In this document: positions 17,007 to 25,688 of the stretch, piece by piece
Position numbering within the stretch: position 1 is the first letter of the stretch
Layout of the letters: each line of letters starts with the position of its first letter
Origin: Saprospiraceae bacterium
GTDB lineage: Bacteria; Bacteroidota; Bacteroidia; Chitinophagales; Saprospiraceae
Reading direction: 5' to 3'
Length of the DNA: 64,000 nt
NCBI GenBank assembly: GCA_020631355.1
Contig: JAHDHL010000002.1
Coordinates: 227,317 to 291,316, forward strand
Program-made: the position numbers and the translations under genes
The notes under the pieces: generated by a model
What the model was told of the DNA's origin: nothing
Database searches by the model: none
Seen by the model: the letters and a program-made list of their open reading frames with translations, nothing else

Positions 17007-18863
17007 ATGAGGAACTTTTTATTACTAGCTCTCCTAGTAGTGGGCAGCTATAACCTGACATTCGCTCAATGCCCTCCTAGCACTACTCCGGGAATCCACA
17101 TTGTACAAGACCAAGAAAACCTTTATCGAATTTCATTAGCTTATGGCGTTTCCATGGGAGACATCTGTAAATGGAATGACATGGAGGTGGACGACGTATT
17201 ACCTTTATGCAAGAAACTACTTGTCGCAGCTCCGATTGAAGTGAAGACGGTAGTTACACAAGCCGAAATCGTACCCAAGGAATACAACGATACGAATGAT
17301 GAATTCTTTGATAAGTCCGGTACTGAAAGTAATGGATACAATTACAAGAAACAAGGAAAGAAACACATTGTCAGACCAGGGGAAACCGTTGAGGGTCTTG
17401 CTGATCTCTATGGATTCACAGAAAAGAAATTCAGAAGTCTTAATGCCCTGAATGATAATACGAAATTAACTCCGGGATCGGTTCTGATTACCACGGATTG
17501 TTCCTGCGAAGTCCTCAATGAGGATATCCATACAGCTAAGACACCTCCGGCTCATCATCGTTCTTCGACGGACCACCAACCAAGGGTCCCTAGTCCGAAC
17601 ACCATACCAGTCCGACCTAAGATACAACATTCACCCAACAAGAACCTACACTCTAGAAGTGATGAGAAACTGACAACCAAAGGTGGCGGATTCGCTCCTG
17701 CTGCACCATATATGAAGCAAGTGGAATATTCCATGTTGCAAGAGGTGAATATGCTTCGAAGTAATCCTGCTGCATACATCAAGTATGTAGAACAGTACAG
17801 AAAAGACCAAAAAAGACAAGGTTATCCTGTCCCTGATGCGACTGTGGATGAACTCATTACAGAGTTAAGAAACAGTCCTGCCCTATCCCAACTACAACCT
17901 GCGGAATGCGTGTATAATGCAGCTAGGAATCATGGTCAGGATATTATGAGAATGGGACAAGCCAGCCATACCGGAAGCAATGGTTCCCAACCTTGGGACA
18001 GGGTCAAGCAGTACTGTCCGGAATTCCAAGACGGGAATGAAAATCTTGTAGGTGGGCCTGCATTGGTGAGGGAATCCATTATCCTACTTTTGATTGATAA
18101 TGGAATTTCAAGCAGAGGACACAGAAAGACTCTTTTGAATCCACATTGGACACACGCGGGATTCTACAAGATTGGACAAGTTGGTAATATGCCCAATACC
18201 TGGGTTCAGAATTTTGCCCAAAAAAGTAAGTCATCATTCAACCAGCACCATTCTTCTGATACCTTTACGCCTAAGACGGGACATCAATATGCCTCATCCG
18301 GCAACTTCAACTCCGGTCCCAGACTATCCTCCAGTGCTTCTTTCATGAAATCTGATGAGAATGCAATGGTCAGGGAGATTAATCTCATGAGAGCTAATCC
18401 TTCAGGCTATATCCAATATGTGGAAGCATACCGTGCGGCCAAGCGTGCCCAGCCCGGATATCCTGTTCCTGAAGATGCCATCAATGAACTGATTACCGAA
18501 TTGAGAAGTACGAAGTCATTGAGTGTCCTTAAACCATCCCAATGCGTTTATGATGCAGCTAGGAACCATGGTCAGGATATCCTCAGAATGGGTAGGACCA
18601 ACCATCAAGGAAGTGATGGCTCATGGCCTTGGGACAGAGTAAAAAGAACATGCACCAGTTTCGAAGACGGCAATGAGAACCTTGTAGGTGGTATCGATAA
18701 TGTAAGGGATGCTGTCATCATGTTATTGATAGATGATGGAATTTCAAGCAGAGGACACAGAAGATCCTTGATGAACCCTAACTGGACCCATGTTGCTTGT
18801 TATAAAATCGGACAGGTAGGTAATTTACCAAACTGTTGGGTACAACAATTCGGACAAGAATAA
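17007..18863 (+). CDS. Secreted protein with two LysM domains and two tandem CAP domains
   Basis: A 618-residue protein with a signal peptide (first ~20 residues, cut near TFAQ). LysM-like domains lie at about 30-73 and 118-162 and should bind peptidoglycan or chitin-like glycans. A proline/histidine-rich linker leads to two CAP (SCP/PR-1-like) domains at about 240-404 and 450-616. Each CAP copy keeps the signature residues: NHG histidine (H309), GNENLVGG glutamate (E345) and RGH histidine (H372) in the first, with the same set in the second. The copies are close duplicates (SRGHRKTLLNPHWTH versus SRGHRRSLMNPNWTH), pointing to internal duplication. Probable cell-wall or surface protein; the enzymatic role of bacterial CAP domains is not settled. 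Confidence 0.88.
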   Translation: MRNFLLLALLVVGSYNLTFAQCPPSTTPGIHIVQDQENLYRISLAYGVSMGDICKWNDMEVDDVLPLCKKLLVAAPIEVKTVVTQAEIVPKEYNDTNDEFFDKSGTESNGYNYKKQGKKHIVRPGETVEGLADLYGFTEKKFRSLNALNDNTKLTPGSVLITTDCSCEVLNEDIHTAKTPPAHHRSSTDHQPRVPSPNTIPVRPKIQHSPNKNLHSRSDEKLTTKGGGFAPAAPYMKQVEYSMLQEVNMLRSNPAAYIKYVEQYRKDQKRQGYPVPDATVDELITELRNSPALSQLQPAECVYNAARNHGQDIMRMGQASHTGSNGSQPWDRVKQYCPEFQDGNENLVGGPALVRESIILLLIDNGISSRGHRKTLLNPHWTHAGFYKIGQVGNMPNTWVQNFAQKSKSSFNQHHSSDTFTPKTGHQYASSGNFNSGPRLSSSASFMKSDENAMVREINLMRANPSGYIQYVEAYRAAKRAQPGYPVPEDAINELITELRSTKSLSVLKPSQCVYDAARNHGQDILRMGRTNHQGSDGSWPWDRVKRTCTSFEDGNENLVGGIDNVRDAVIMLLIDDGISSRGHRRSLMNPNWTHVACYKIGQVGNLPNCWVQQFGQE

Positions 18864-18879
18864 GATTCTTATTCCAAGC

Positions 18880-18923
18880 AAAAGAAAAGCGGCTAGATGT
18901 AAACATCTAGCCGCTTTTCTTTT
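18880..18923 (+). terminator. Strong terminator after the LysM/CAP gene
   Basis: Perfect 21-bp stem (18880-18900 with 18903-18923) ending in a T-rich arm (cttttctttt), with matching A-rich left arm, so it may also serve the convergent TPR gene at 18984. Confidence 0.8.
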
Positions 18924-18983
18924 GGAAGTTGTTTCAAACTCAGTGGTCAATCATTCCTAAGTTACTTCTTTATATCATCGGAA

Positions 18984-20138
18984 TCATTCCTTTAGAATCC
19001 TATCCAATCTTTCATTGAAATGTTCCAACATCAAAGGGTGTTCCTCATAGGCATCCTTGACTTCCTGGGCCAATTCCTTGGCCTTGACCATATCAGAATC
19101 GTAGAGGAATTCAGCTTTTTGCAACACGAACCCGGGTTGGCTCATGGATGCTTTCTCCTTTGAAATGGCCTTGTCTATGGATTGTAGTGCCAATCCCAAC
19201 TTACCATTCCTAAAATGAATATCAGCCCTTTCGGCATAAAAATTCTGTTTCCATTCCTCATCATACTTCGGACAACGCTTCAAGGCCATATTGATATCTT
19301 TCAAAGCAGATGCATAATCACCCGTATCCTTATGAATCATTGCTCGATTATAATATTGATAATGGGGGTCGTATCCTTTCTTTATCAATTGGGTCACCAA
19401 GGCCACAGCCTTTTCATATTCCCCAAGGGACTTATAGGTATCCACATAGTGGTCATCCAGAATGATGTTGGATTGTAGTTTTTTCTGGTACTCCAAATCC
19501 TCCAAGGCTTTCTGATGTTCTCCCATCCTCGTATGGACAAAGTACCGTTGGTAATAGTAATTCCTATCATCCGGATTCAAGCTGATGGCCTTATTGAATC
19601 GTTCCAGAACCAATTGGTCATCCCCTTCTTTCTCGAATGCATAATGTTTGATGGCTGCTTGTCCCGCAGCCATCCATGCATCAGGATTAGTGGGATTCCT
19701 CTCTAATAATTCGGTTACCAATTGTTCCGCCTGTTCTGGTTGGCGGGTATATTTCATCCTAGAAATCATACTACTCCATGCATGGATACAAGAGGCATCC
19801 ATATCCACTACCTTGGAACAAAGGTCAAAACTCTTATCTGCATCCTTATCCTGATAATAATCGGCCAGAGCCAAATAGGAAAGGAGGTGACGGTCATCCA
19901 CAATAATGGCCTTATCCCAAGCATTCTTGCTTTCTTCTTCTTGTCCCAGGCCATCATGGCACTTCCCTTTCCAATAATAGATATCTGCATTATCCGGCTG
20001 CATTTCAGCCAATTTGGCCAGTTCGGATAAGGCTCCGTCCATATAATAATCACAATCCTGTTCCTCAAAAAGGGCAGCAATTTCCTTTAGTTTTCTTTCT
20101 ACCGCACTGGAAGCAGATTCCGGGTTGTTGTTCTTCAT
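18984..20138 (-). CDS. Cytoplasmic TPR-repeat protein
   Basis: A 384-residue protein without signal peptide, made almost entirely of 34-residue TPR helices (for example ADIYYWKGKCHDGLGQEEES and AWMAAGQAAIKHYAFEKEG). TPR arrays are protein-protein scaffolds; no catalytic domain is attached. It follows the small lipoprotein gene at 20144 by only 5 bases on the same strand, so both are likely cotranscribed. No partner can be named from sequence. Confidence 0.75.
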   Translation of the reverse strand: MKNNNPESASSAVERKLKEIAALFEEQDCDYYMDGALSELAKLAEMQPDNADIYYWKGKCHDGLGQEEESKNAWDKAIIVDDRHLLSYLALADYYQDKDADKSFDLCSKVVDMDASCIHAWSSMISRMKYTRQPEQAEQLVTELLERNPTNPDAWMAAGQAAIKHYAFEKEGDDQLVLERFNKAISLNPDDRNYYYQRYFVHTRMGEHQKALEDLEYQKKLQSNIILDDHYVDTYKSLGEYEKAVALVTQLIKKGYDPHYQYYNRAMIHKDTGDYASALKDINMALKRCPKYDEEWKQNFYAERADIHFRNGKLGLALQSIDKAISKEKASMSQPGFVLQKAEFLYDSDMVKAKELAQEVKDAYEEHPLMLEHFNERLDRILKE

Positions 20139-20143
20139 TCCTA

Positions 20144-20632
20144 TTATTCAGCGAAAGTCCACATAATGTTAATGGAAATACTACTTGATCCGTTACTGAT
20201 GGTTACGCTGGAGGGTGCATCATCTGTGTAATCATTTGCATTGAATGTGAAAGTTGCCATTTGGTCGCTACCAATCACATCATAATCATAGATAGCTACG
20301 GTATAATCATCCGTTAGCACATCCAAAAGCCAAGGCGCATCAAACTCATCAAAGGTGAATGGTCCGTCCGCGTTGGTGACATCATCATACCTTTCACTTG
20401 ACCCGATGGGGTCATTGGAGATGGATGCTCCCCTGTTGAACTGTACTTCCAAATCAGGATTTTCGGAACCAATCAGGTCAAAATCCCATTGGTCTCCATC
20501 CGCATCCGTTTCAGGGAATGATAGGATTGTTACAGCGGTAATTTCTCCACTGATGACTTCTTTTTTATCCTTACAACTGCTCACAAAAAGCAATACCATG
20601 GCCAAGGCCACGAATCCTGTTATCTTTTTCAT
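20144..20632 (-). CDS. Small lipoprotein, C2-like beta domain
   Basis: A 162-residue protein with a lipoprotein signal peptide and lipobox LLFVSSC (C20), so it should be lipid-anchored. The mature part is acidic and beta-rich (SFPETDADGDQWDFDLIG... YTVAIYDYDVIGSDQ). The aspartates and spacing recall C2-like calcium-binding domains seen in Bacteroidota lipoproteins, but this assignment is tentative. It precedes the TPR gene by 5 bases. Upstream lies the foldback element at 20721-20888, which separates it from the protease gene. Confidence 0.65.
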   Translation of the reverse strand: MKKITGFVALAMVLLFVSSCKDKKEVISGEITAVTILSFPETDADGDQWDFDLIGSENPDLEVQFNRGASISNDPIGSSERYDDVTNADGPFTFDEFDAPWLLDVLTDDYTVAIYDYDVIGSDQMATFTFNANDYTDDAPSSVTISNGSSSISINIMWTFAE

Positions 20633-20720
20633 GTTTGTCTAATTTTTTAAATGATGTTTTCTGAAAATGGAATACCTCTACTATTGGAATCAATTCACAA
20701 TGAAATTGTTTCAATAATAT

Positions 20721-20888
20721 TTAGAGCGTGTTCAGATTTAGCTTTTGAAGATAATTTTAGTCTATTTTGTATCTAATTGAGGCTTGAAAATGTGAGTTAC
20801 GCCTATGCGTAATGATCATTTTCGGAACGAAAAGCAGGTACAAAAGGGGCAAAACTAGCCCAAAGTGTTAAATCTGAACACGCTCTTA
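20721..20888. mobile_element. MITE-like foldback element with 3-bp TTA target duplication
   Basis: Perfect 17-bp terminal inverted repeats (GAGCGTGTTCAGATTTA at 20724-20740 and its complement at 20869-20885), flanked on both sides by TTA (20721-20723 and 20886-20888). The element itself is 162 bp with no ORF. Its interior also folds: gaaaatg...cattttc arms enclose ttacgc/gcgtaa. Size, inverted ends and a 3-bp TNA-type duplication fit a non-autonomous element mobilised by an IS5-family (IS1031-like) transposase. The family assignment is inference; no transposase is in the window. It occupies the only notable non-coding gap here (20633-20978). Confidence 0.68.
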
Positions 20889-20978
20889 GAATACAAAGGT
20901 AACATTTTGCCCGTGAGCCTAAACCAGATTTAGGAATTAGTCCCATTGTATGTAAAATACATGGAATAAGGAGGTCTA

Positions 20979-22079
20979 TTATTCATCCACCCAATCCTCC
21001 TTGGGAACGGCACCGAATTCTTCAATCAGTACATTATCATAGTGATCCGCCATCTTGAATAGATTGAAAAACAGTTCCCGACCCGTTTGTTCATTCAGAT
21101 AACGGTCATAGATAAAAAGGGACAGTACGATATCCTTACTGTTTTCAGGAACAGAAAAACACAAGCCCTCCAGATCATTGTTCTCTTTCAGTAGATAATG
21201 ATAAATCGGGGAAATATCCTGCTTGGGTAGATAACACAAATAGGCATCTCCGAATATCATTCCTGTTTTCGCGTTGTAGTATAACTTGATTCTTGCGGAG
21301 CCCTCCTTGATAATCCAGTGAGCCGGGCCCATTCTGCATAGTTTCACATCATGTCCCAAAATGGTAATGAAACTCTCTATCGTCTGGGATATCCCAGAGG
21401 GTTCGTAGTCTCCCAATGATGAGGGAAGTATGACCTTGGAACCACAATGTGAGCAGTATCCGTTATCGACATTGGATTCATGTACGATATTCGAACAGGT
21501 CATACATCTTGCAGAGGTTACATCCGCTACTTTCCGAAACTCCTCTATTGAATTCTTCAAGTGTTCGACAGGTAAGGAGAAACCTACGCTCTGGCCATCC
21601 TTGACAATAAAATTATTGATGCCGATAACGGCTCCCTTTTCATTGATGAGCGGGCCGCCACTATTTCCGGGATTCAGTGCCGCATCATGTTGTATGTAGC
21701 CGATATTATGCTCAACGTGACGGGTATTGGAGATAATACCTTGCGTAGCCGAGTAATCATATCCGAATGGGTGTCCTACCGCTACGACAACCTCACCTTG
21801 TTTGATTTCACCATTCGATAAACTCACTGTTACTTCCTGTCCCCTCAGTGCCTCATTCGGTTCAAGGAATGCCAAATCATACAGAGGGTCGGAGAACAGC
21901 ACCTTGGATGTACAACGGTCGAAGTGTTTCCCATCCAGGGTTACCTCCCTATTATCACGGATGACGTGTTCATTCGTGATAATTAGATCCTCATCTTTCA
22001 AGTAGAACCCTGTCCCTACACTGTAGGGTGTTCCTATCTGAACGACAATGGCCTTATATTTCTCAATGATATCTTTCAA
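20979..22079 (-). CDS. Cytoplasmic trypsin-like serine protease with zinc ribbon and YbjN-like tail
   Basis: A 366-residue protein with no signal peptide. Residues 1-180 are a trypsin/HtrA-type protease domain with catalytic H38 (ITNEHVI), D68 (LYDLAFL) and S140 (LNPGNSGGPL). A two-CxxC zinc ribbon follows (CMTC at 192-195, CSHC at 209-212). The last ~130 residues resemble the YbjN / type-III-chaperone-like fold (tentative). HtrA proteins normally act in the periplasm and carry PDZ domains; here both the export signal and PDZ are missing, which suggests cytosolic quality control or signalling. The following gene on the same strand (22137-23468, transcribed first) may also carry a YbjN-like region. 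Confidence 0.82.
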   Translation of the reverse strand: MKDIIEKYKAIVVQIGTPYSVGTGFYLKDEDLIITNEHVIRDNREVTLDGKHFDRCTSKVLFSDPLYDLAFLEPNEALRGQEVTVSLSNGEIKQGEVVVAVGHPFGYDYSATQGIISNTRHVEHNIGYIQHDAALNPGNSGGPLINEKGAVIGINNFIVKDGQSVGFSLPVEHLKNSIEEFRKVADVTSARCMTCSNIVHESNVDNGYCSHCGSKVILPSSLGDYEPSGISQTIESFITILGHDVKLCRMGPAHWIIKEGSARIKLYYNAKTGMIFGDAYLCYLPKQDISPIYHYLLKENNDLEGLCFSVPENSKDIVLSLFIYDRYLNEQTGRELFFNLFKMADHYDNVLIEEFGAVPKEDWVDE

Positions 22080-22136
22080 GATGAATCAAATATTACGTTT
22101 CAATATGATTTGTTCCTTGACGGCAACTCTCCCCAA

Positions 22137-23468
22137 TCACATTACTTTCGGATCCACATACATTTCGTGAATCATCATCAGGAATGAACGGGCAAATTCA
22201 TATTTATTGGAAAAATCCAACATACTCGGATCACACCAGAGTGACTCGAACTGATTCTTATTGGACTTAATGATTTCGTTGATTTCCTTTTTGATGGCAG
22301 ACTTATTGAACTTATCATTCTGATAATAATCCACATCATATCCTACGGCATCGAAGAAATCCGATTCGATGATTTCATAATACAAGTGCAACAATTCCCG
22401 ATGTGGCCGGGGAACGGCCCAATAAAAGAGACTGTATCCTACGATATAACCTGTCATTGCCAGTGCAATTTCGTAGTGTTTGTTCTTGACGTACCAATCA
22501 TGCTCCTTGATGACCTCATCGATGAATCCCGCCAATCGTTCATGGTCCACTACCTGTGTAACACCGAATGTACTCAGGGTTCCATACATCTCACTGAAGC
22601 ATTCTTCCTTTGTCCGTTCATCTATCTTCTCCAATTCCTTACGGAATTCCCTATTCTTTTCCACAATTGAACGCTCATCCTGTGCGAAATAATCCCTATT
22701 GATGCGTTCGAATGCTTCCATCATATAACCCTCCGGCTTCACTAGGTAGTCTATCTTATAGATGGTATCCAAAAGGATGTAACCTATGGCCTGTGGATAG
22801 AGATTCTGATCGAGTTTGCCATAATCAATATTCTCCAATGCCTTTTTCAGGCTTGCCTTAATGAATTCGTACTTGGCTTCCTTTTCAGCACCTGAAATTT
22901 CCCTGATGTGCTCATTGGCAATGGGATGTAACATTTCGAATTCACTCACTAGCAAATCATCCATCTTATCGGCATTGGTTGCCAATTCATTCAGTGCGTA
23001 ATACAATTTTTGGGGAGAACCATCCAAAAGATAAGTGTCAAAGACAATGGAAACATCCTCATTCTCATCCAATGCAAACCGACTGTATTTGAGTGTGAAA
23101 TTCTTTTCCAATAATCTTCTCATGAACCCCACATGACTACCATCAGAACGAGCAACTTTTGCTTCGGCACGGAATTTCCGACCATCCGAATACCCCTTGA
23201 TTTTCTTGGAACCTTGATAGAGTTCGAATGAGAAATGGGTATCACCTAACCTCTGGTATACGACGTTTTCCTCCTTGGGGTCACCCAAATAGAAGAAGAA
23301 GTCCTCGTAAGCGCTGAAGTGATTGCCATCATCAAACTTATCCAAGGAATTTTGCCAGGCTTCGTACTGTTTTTCGGATTTGTAGGAGTCGCTGTAACGA
23401 CCGAATTTGATATCCGGTTTCTCGCTCTTTTCTGCCGTCCTTCCAAACCAACTATCAAATAGACCCAT
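22137..23468 (-). CDS. Uncharacterised 443-aa protein with possible YbjN-like domain
   Basis: I do not recognise a firm family. The protein is soluble, acidic and rich in aromatic residues. Around residues 70-190 the pattern FMRRLLEKNFTLKYSRFALD ... DTYLLDGSPQKLYYALNELA resembles the YbjN/type-III-chaperone-like fold. The rest is mostly alpha-helical, with one weakly hydrophobic stretch (YIVGYSLFYWAVP) that is unlikely to be a true membrane segment. It lies 57 bases upstream of the protease gene on the same strand, which also ends in a YbjN-like region, so a functional pair is plausible (inference). Start chosen at the ATG giving MGLFDSWFGR, a common style of start for cytosolic proteins of this kind. 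Confidence 0.6.
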   Translation of the reverse strand: MGLFDSWFGRTAEKSEKPDIKFGRYSDSYKSEKQYEAWQNSLDKFDDGNHFSAYEDFFFYLGDPKEENVVYQRLGDTHFSFELYQGSKKIKGYSDGRKFRAEAKVARSDGSHVGFMRRLLEKNFTLKYSRFALDENEDVSIVFDTYLLDGSPQKLYYALNELATNADKMDDLLVSEFEMLHPIANEHIREISGAEKEAKYEFIKASLKKALENIDYGKLDQNLYPQAIGYILLDTIYKIDYLVKPEGYMMEAFERINRDYFAQDERSIVEKNREFRKELEKIDERTKEECFSEMYGTLSTFGVTQVVDHERLAGFIDEVIKEHDWYVKNKHYEIALAMTGYIVGYSLFYWAVPRPHRELLHLYYEIIESDFFDAVGYDVDYYQNDKFNKSAIKKEINEIIKSNKNQFESLWCDPSMLDFSNKYEFARSFLMMIHEMYVDPKVM

Positions 23469-23625
23469 TTTCGCAATTCATTCGGTGTAAAGATAGTGTT
23501 TAGAATTATAAGTCCATAGTTCAGGATTATTTGTCGTTTAAGATTAGCAATTTAAGAACGTATCCACAAGGATAAACCTTGGAAATCCTTATCAATTTAT
23601 TCTTTCGTATCATTTCAACATAAAA

Positions 23626-24225
23626 ATGAAACCAACACCTTTTGCCCATCAAATTATTGAACTGAAAAAGAGGGATCTGAACCTAAGGAAAGAGCTGATC
23701 AACCAAGGGATATTATCAAAGGGATATCATCAAGAAATGGAAGCCCTACACATTCGGAATGCCCGTGAATTGGATGCCATCATGGAACAAATCGGGTATC
23801 CAACAATGGATAAGGTTGGCAAGGAAGCCAATGAAGCTGCATGGCTCGTGATACAGCATGCCATCAGTTTACCCAAATTCATGAGAAAGTGCGCCAAGTA
23901 CTTACAGGAAGCTGTCCAAAAGGGTAAGGATAGTCCGATTCATCTCGCTTATCTTACAGATAGAATAGCTGTATTTGAGGGCAGATTACAATTTTATGGA
24001 ACACAGTTCGATTGGGACGAATATGGTATGTTGAATCCCCAACCATACGATGATTTAGAAAAAGTCAACCAAAGAAGACAATCCATCGGACTGAATACAC
24101 TGGAAGCACAACTACGGATTATTCGCCAAAGGGCAGAATTGGAGCAGGAAACTCCACCAACAAATTATCAAGAACGACAACAACAGTATCTCGAATGGAG
24201 AAAACAAGTGGGATGGGTCAAATGA
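23626..24225 (+). CDS. DUF6624-like protein
   Basis: A 199-residue soluble helical protein. IGYPTMDKVGKEANEAAWLV followed by IQHA and HLAYLTDRIAVFEGRLQFYG and FDWD match the conserved core of the DUF6624 group, which is widespread in Bacteroidota and of unknown function. The N-terminus is a short coiled region (ELKKRDLNLRKELINQG). It is convergent with the Hsp70-like gene, with only 2 bases between their stops, so there is no room for a dedicated terminator. No catalytic residues can be assigned with confidence. Confidence 0.68.
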   Translation: MKPTPFAHQIIELKKRDLNLRKELINQGILSKGYHQEMEALHIRNARELDAIMEQIGYPTMDKVGKEANEAAWLVIQHAISLPKFMRKCAKYLQEAVQKGKDSPIHLAYLTDRIAVFEGRLQFYGTQFDWDEYGMLNPQPYDDLEKVNQRRQSIGLNTLEAQLRIIRQRAELEQETPPTNYQERQQQYLEWRKQVGWVK

Positions 24226-24227
24226 TT

Positions 24228-25490
24228 CTAATAGAATAACACATGACTGTATGCCATGCCATTGGAAACAGAATTGAAATTATCTCCTGATTTAATGGCT
24301 TTCGTTCCGAATAATTCCCTCATGAAATTCTGAATGGGAACCACCAATGAAGTCCCACCTGTCATGAATACGGTATCCACTTCACCTACTCCAATATTCA
24401 ACTCATCCAAAAAAGATAACAAATAAGACCTTATCTTTTCCACATCTGCGCCTATGATTTCCGTGGAGAATTCATTCCGTGAAATGCATTCTTCCAAATC
24501 AATGCCGTGGCTCTTGAATGCAAAGACGACCTGCTCTGATTGTCCCAATTCGATTTTCGTTCTTTCAATTTCCTGAAAAATGGAATAACCAAGATTTTCA
24601 TTCACCAAGGTGACCAAGTTCTGGAACTTGGGGTGATTATGGGTCAGGTAAAGGAACTTCTTCAGATTAGTCTGCATCCTGATACTATCAAAGAAATTCA
24701 TCTTCTCCCAAGAAGTAATATTCGTGAAAAAGCTTCTTGGTATTTCCAAGACATTACTAAAATCCCTGTAAGTCAATCCCCGGCCAAAATGTGGCGTTCC
24801 TCTCTCCCACATGATGGACGAGTCAAAATTATCACCACCAATATAGATACCTCCCTGCCCGATAATATCGCTTTTTCTATCTCTTTGGTCAATCCTATCG
24901 GGACTCAGGCGCATCAAGGTAAAATCAGAGGTACCACCACCCAAATCGGCCACCAATACTACTTCCTCTTTCTCGATGGTTCTTTCATATGTGAATGCAG
25001 CCGCAATCGGTTCCATTTGGAAATACACCTCACTAAATCCTGCTTGGGTGGCAGCCTGCAACAACCGTTTCTCAGCAAGAGCATCCTTATCCGGATGTTC
25101 ATCAAACACCACGGGCCTACCCAATACGGCCCTATCTATTTCCACTCCAAGGAAAGCATCCGCTTTTTTCTTTAAATGGAGGATGATAATACAGACCAAA
25201 TCCTCAGCATAATATCGCTTGCCATGGATTCTAGTTTCCTTGAATCCACTCCTTGGTAAAATACGTTTGACCGACTTCATGAACCGACCTTTCATCTGGC
25301 TACCAACATATTCTTCCCTCGCATCCAAACCTACATGATAACTCAATGACATGCTCCGTCTTACCGGTTTCGGAAAATATATCAAAGACCCCTCATTAAA
25401 GGTTTTCAGAATCTTATTGGTCCTTGTATCAATGATAGAAAGGGCAGAATTGGTCGTACCGAAATCGATACCGTAGATGTAAGGATGCAT
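24228..25490 (-). CDS. Hsp70-family ATPase lacking the substrate-binding domain (YegD-like)
   Basis: A 420-residue protein starting at ATG 25490 (MHPYIYGIDFGTTNS); the upstream TTG frame adds 11 unrelated residues. Actin-like ATPase motifs are clear: phosphate-1 GIDFGTTNSAL, phosphate-2 VLVADLGGGTSDFTL and adenosine motif VFMTGGTSLVVPIQNF. It ends soon after the adenosine motif, so unlike DnaK (about 640 residues) it has no peptide-binding beta-domain or lid. E. coli YegD has the same reduced architecture. Role is probably an ATP-dependent switch or chaperone-like factor; partners unknown. It lies in a stretch with the cytosolic protease and other proteostasis-type genes. Confidence 0.85.
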   Translation of the reverse strand: MHPYIYGIDFGTTNSALSIIDTRTNKILKTFNEGSLIYFPKPVRRSMSLSYHVGLDAREEYVGSQMKGRFMKSVKRILPRSGFKETRIHGKRYYAEDLVCIIILHLKKKADAFLGVEIDRAVLGRPVVFDEHPDKDALAEKRLLQAATQAGFSEVYFQMEPIAAAFTYERTIEKEEVVLVADLGGGTSDFTLMRLSPDRIDQRDRKSDIIGQGGIYIGGDNFDSSIMWERGTPHFGRGLTYRDFSNVLEIPRSFFTNITSWEKMNFFDSIRMQTNLKKFLYLTHNHPKFQNLVTLVNENLGYSIFQEIERTKIELGQSEQVVFAFKSHGIDLEECISRNEFSTEIIGADVEKIRSYLLSFLDELNIGVGEVDTVFMTGGTSLVVPIQNFMRELFGTKAIKSGDNFNSVSNGMAYSHVLFY

Positions 25491-25645
25491 AATGGATTGG
25501 ATTCGGGTTAGTAAGGGGCGCAAAGATAAGGGATATCGAATATAATTGTTGGTATCTTTTCATACACACATTATACTTTCCATTTCAAATTCACCTATTT
25601 TTCATCAAAACCAAATCCTAATACGCTCCTAAACCAATAAACACT

Positions 25646-25653
25646 TACTTTTG
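25646..25653 (+). promoter_or_regulatory. TAnnTTTG -7 box upstream of the AarF/UbiB gene
   Basis: TACTTTTG lies 35 bases before the ATG at 25689. No convincing -33 TTTG/TTG sits 19-21 bases further upstream, so support is partial. Confidence 0.38.
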
Positions 25654-25688
25654 TATTAGAATCCAAGCATCAAGGAAGAACATATTTT

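Noticed and set aside
24540..25175. 211-codon plus-strand open frame inside the Hsp70-like gene
   Set aside because: Shadow frame: the opposite strand encodes conserved ATPase motifs along the whole length.
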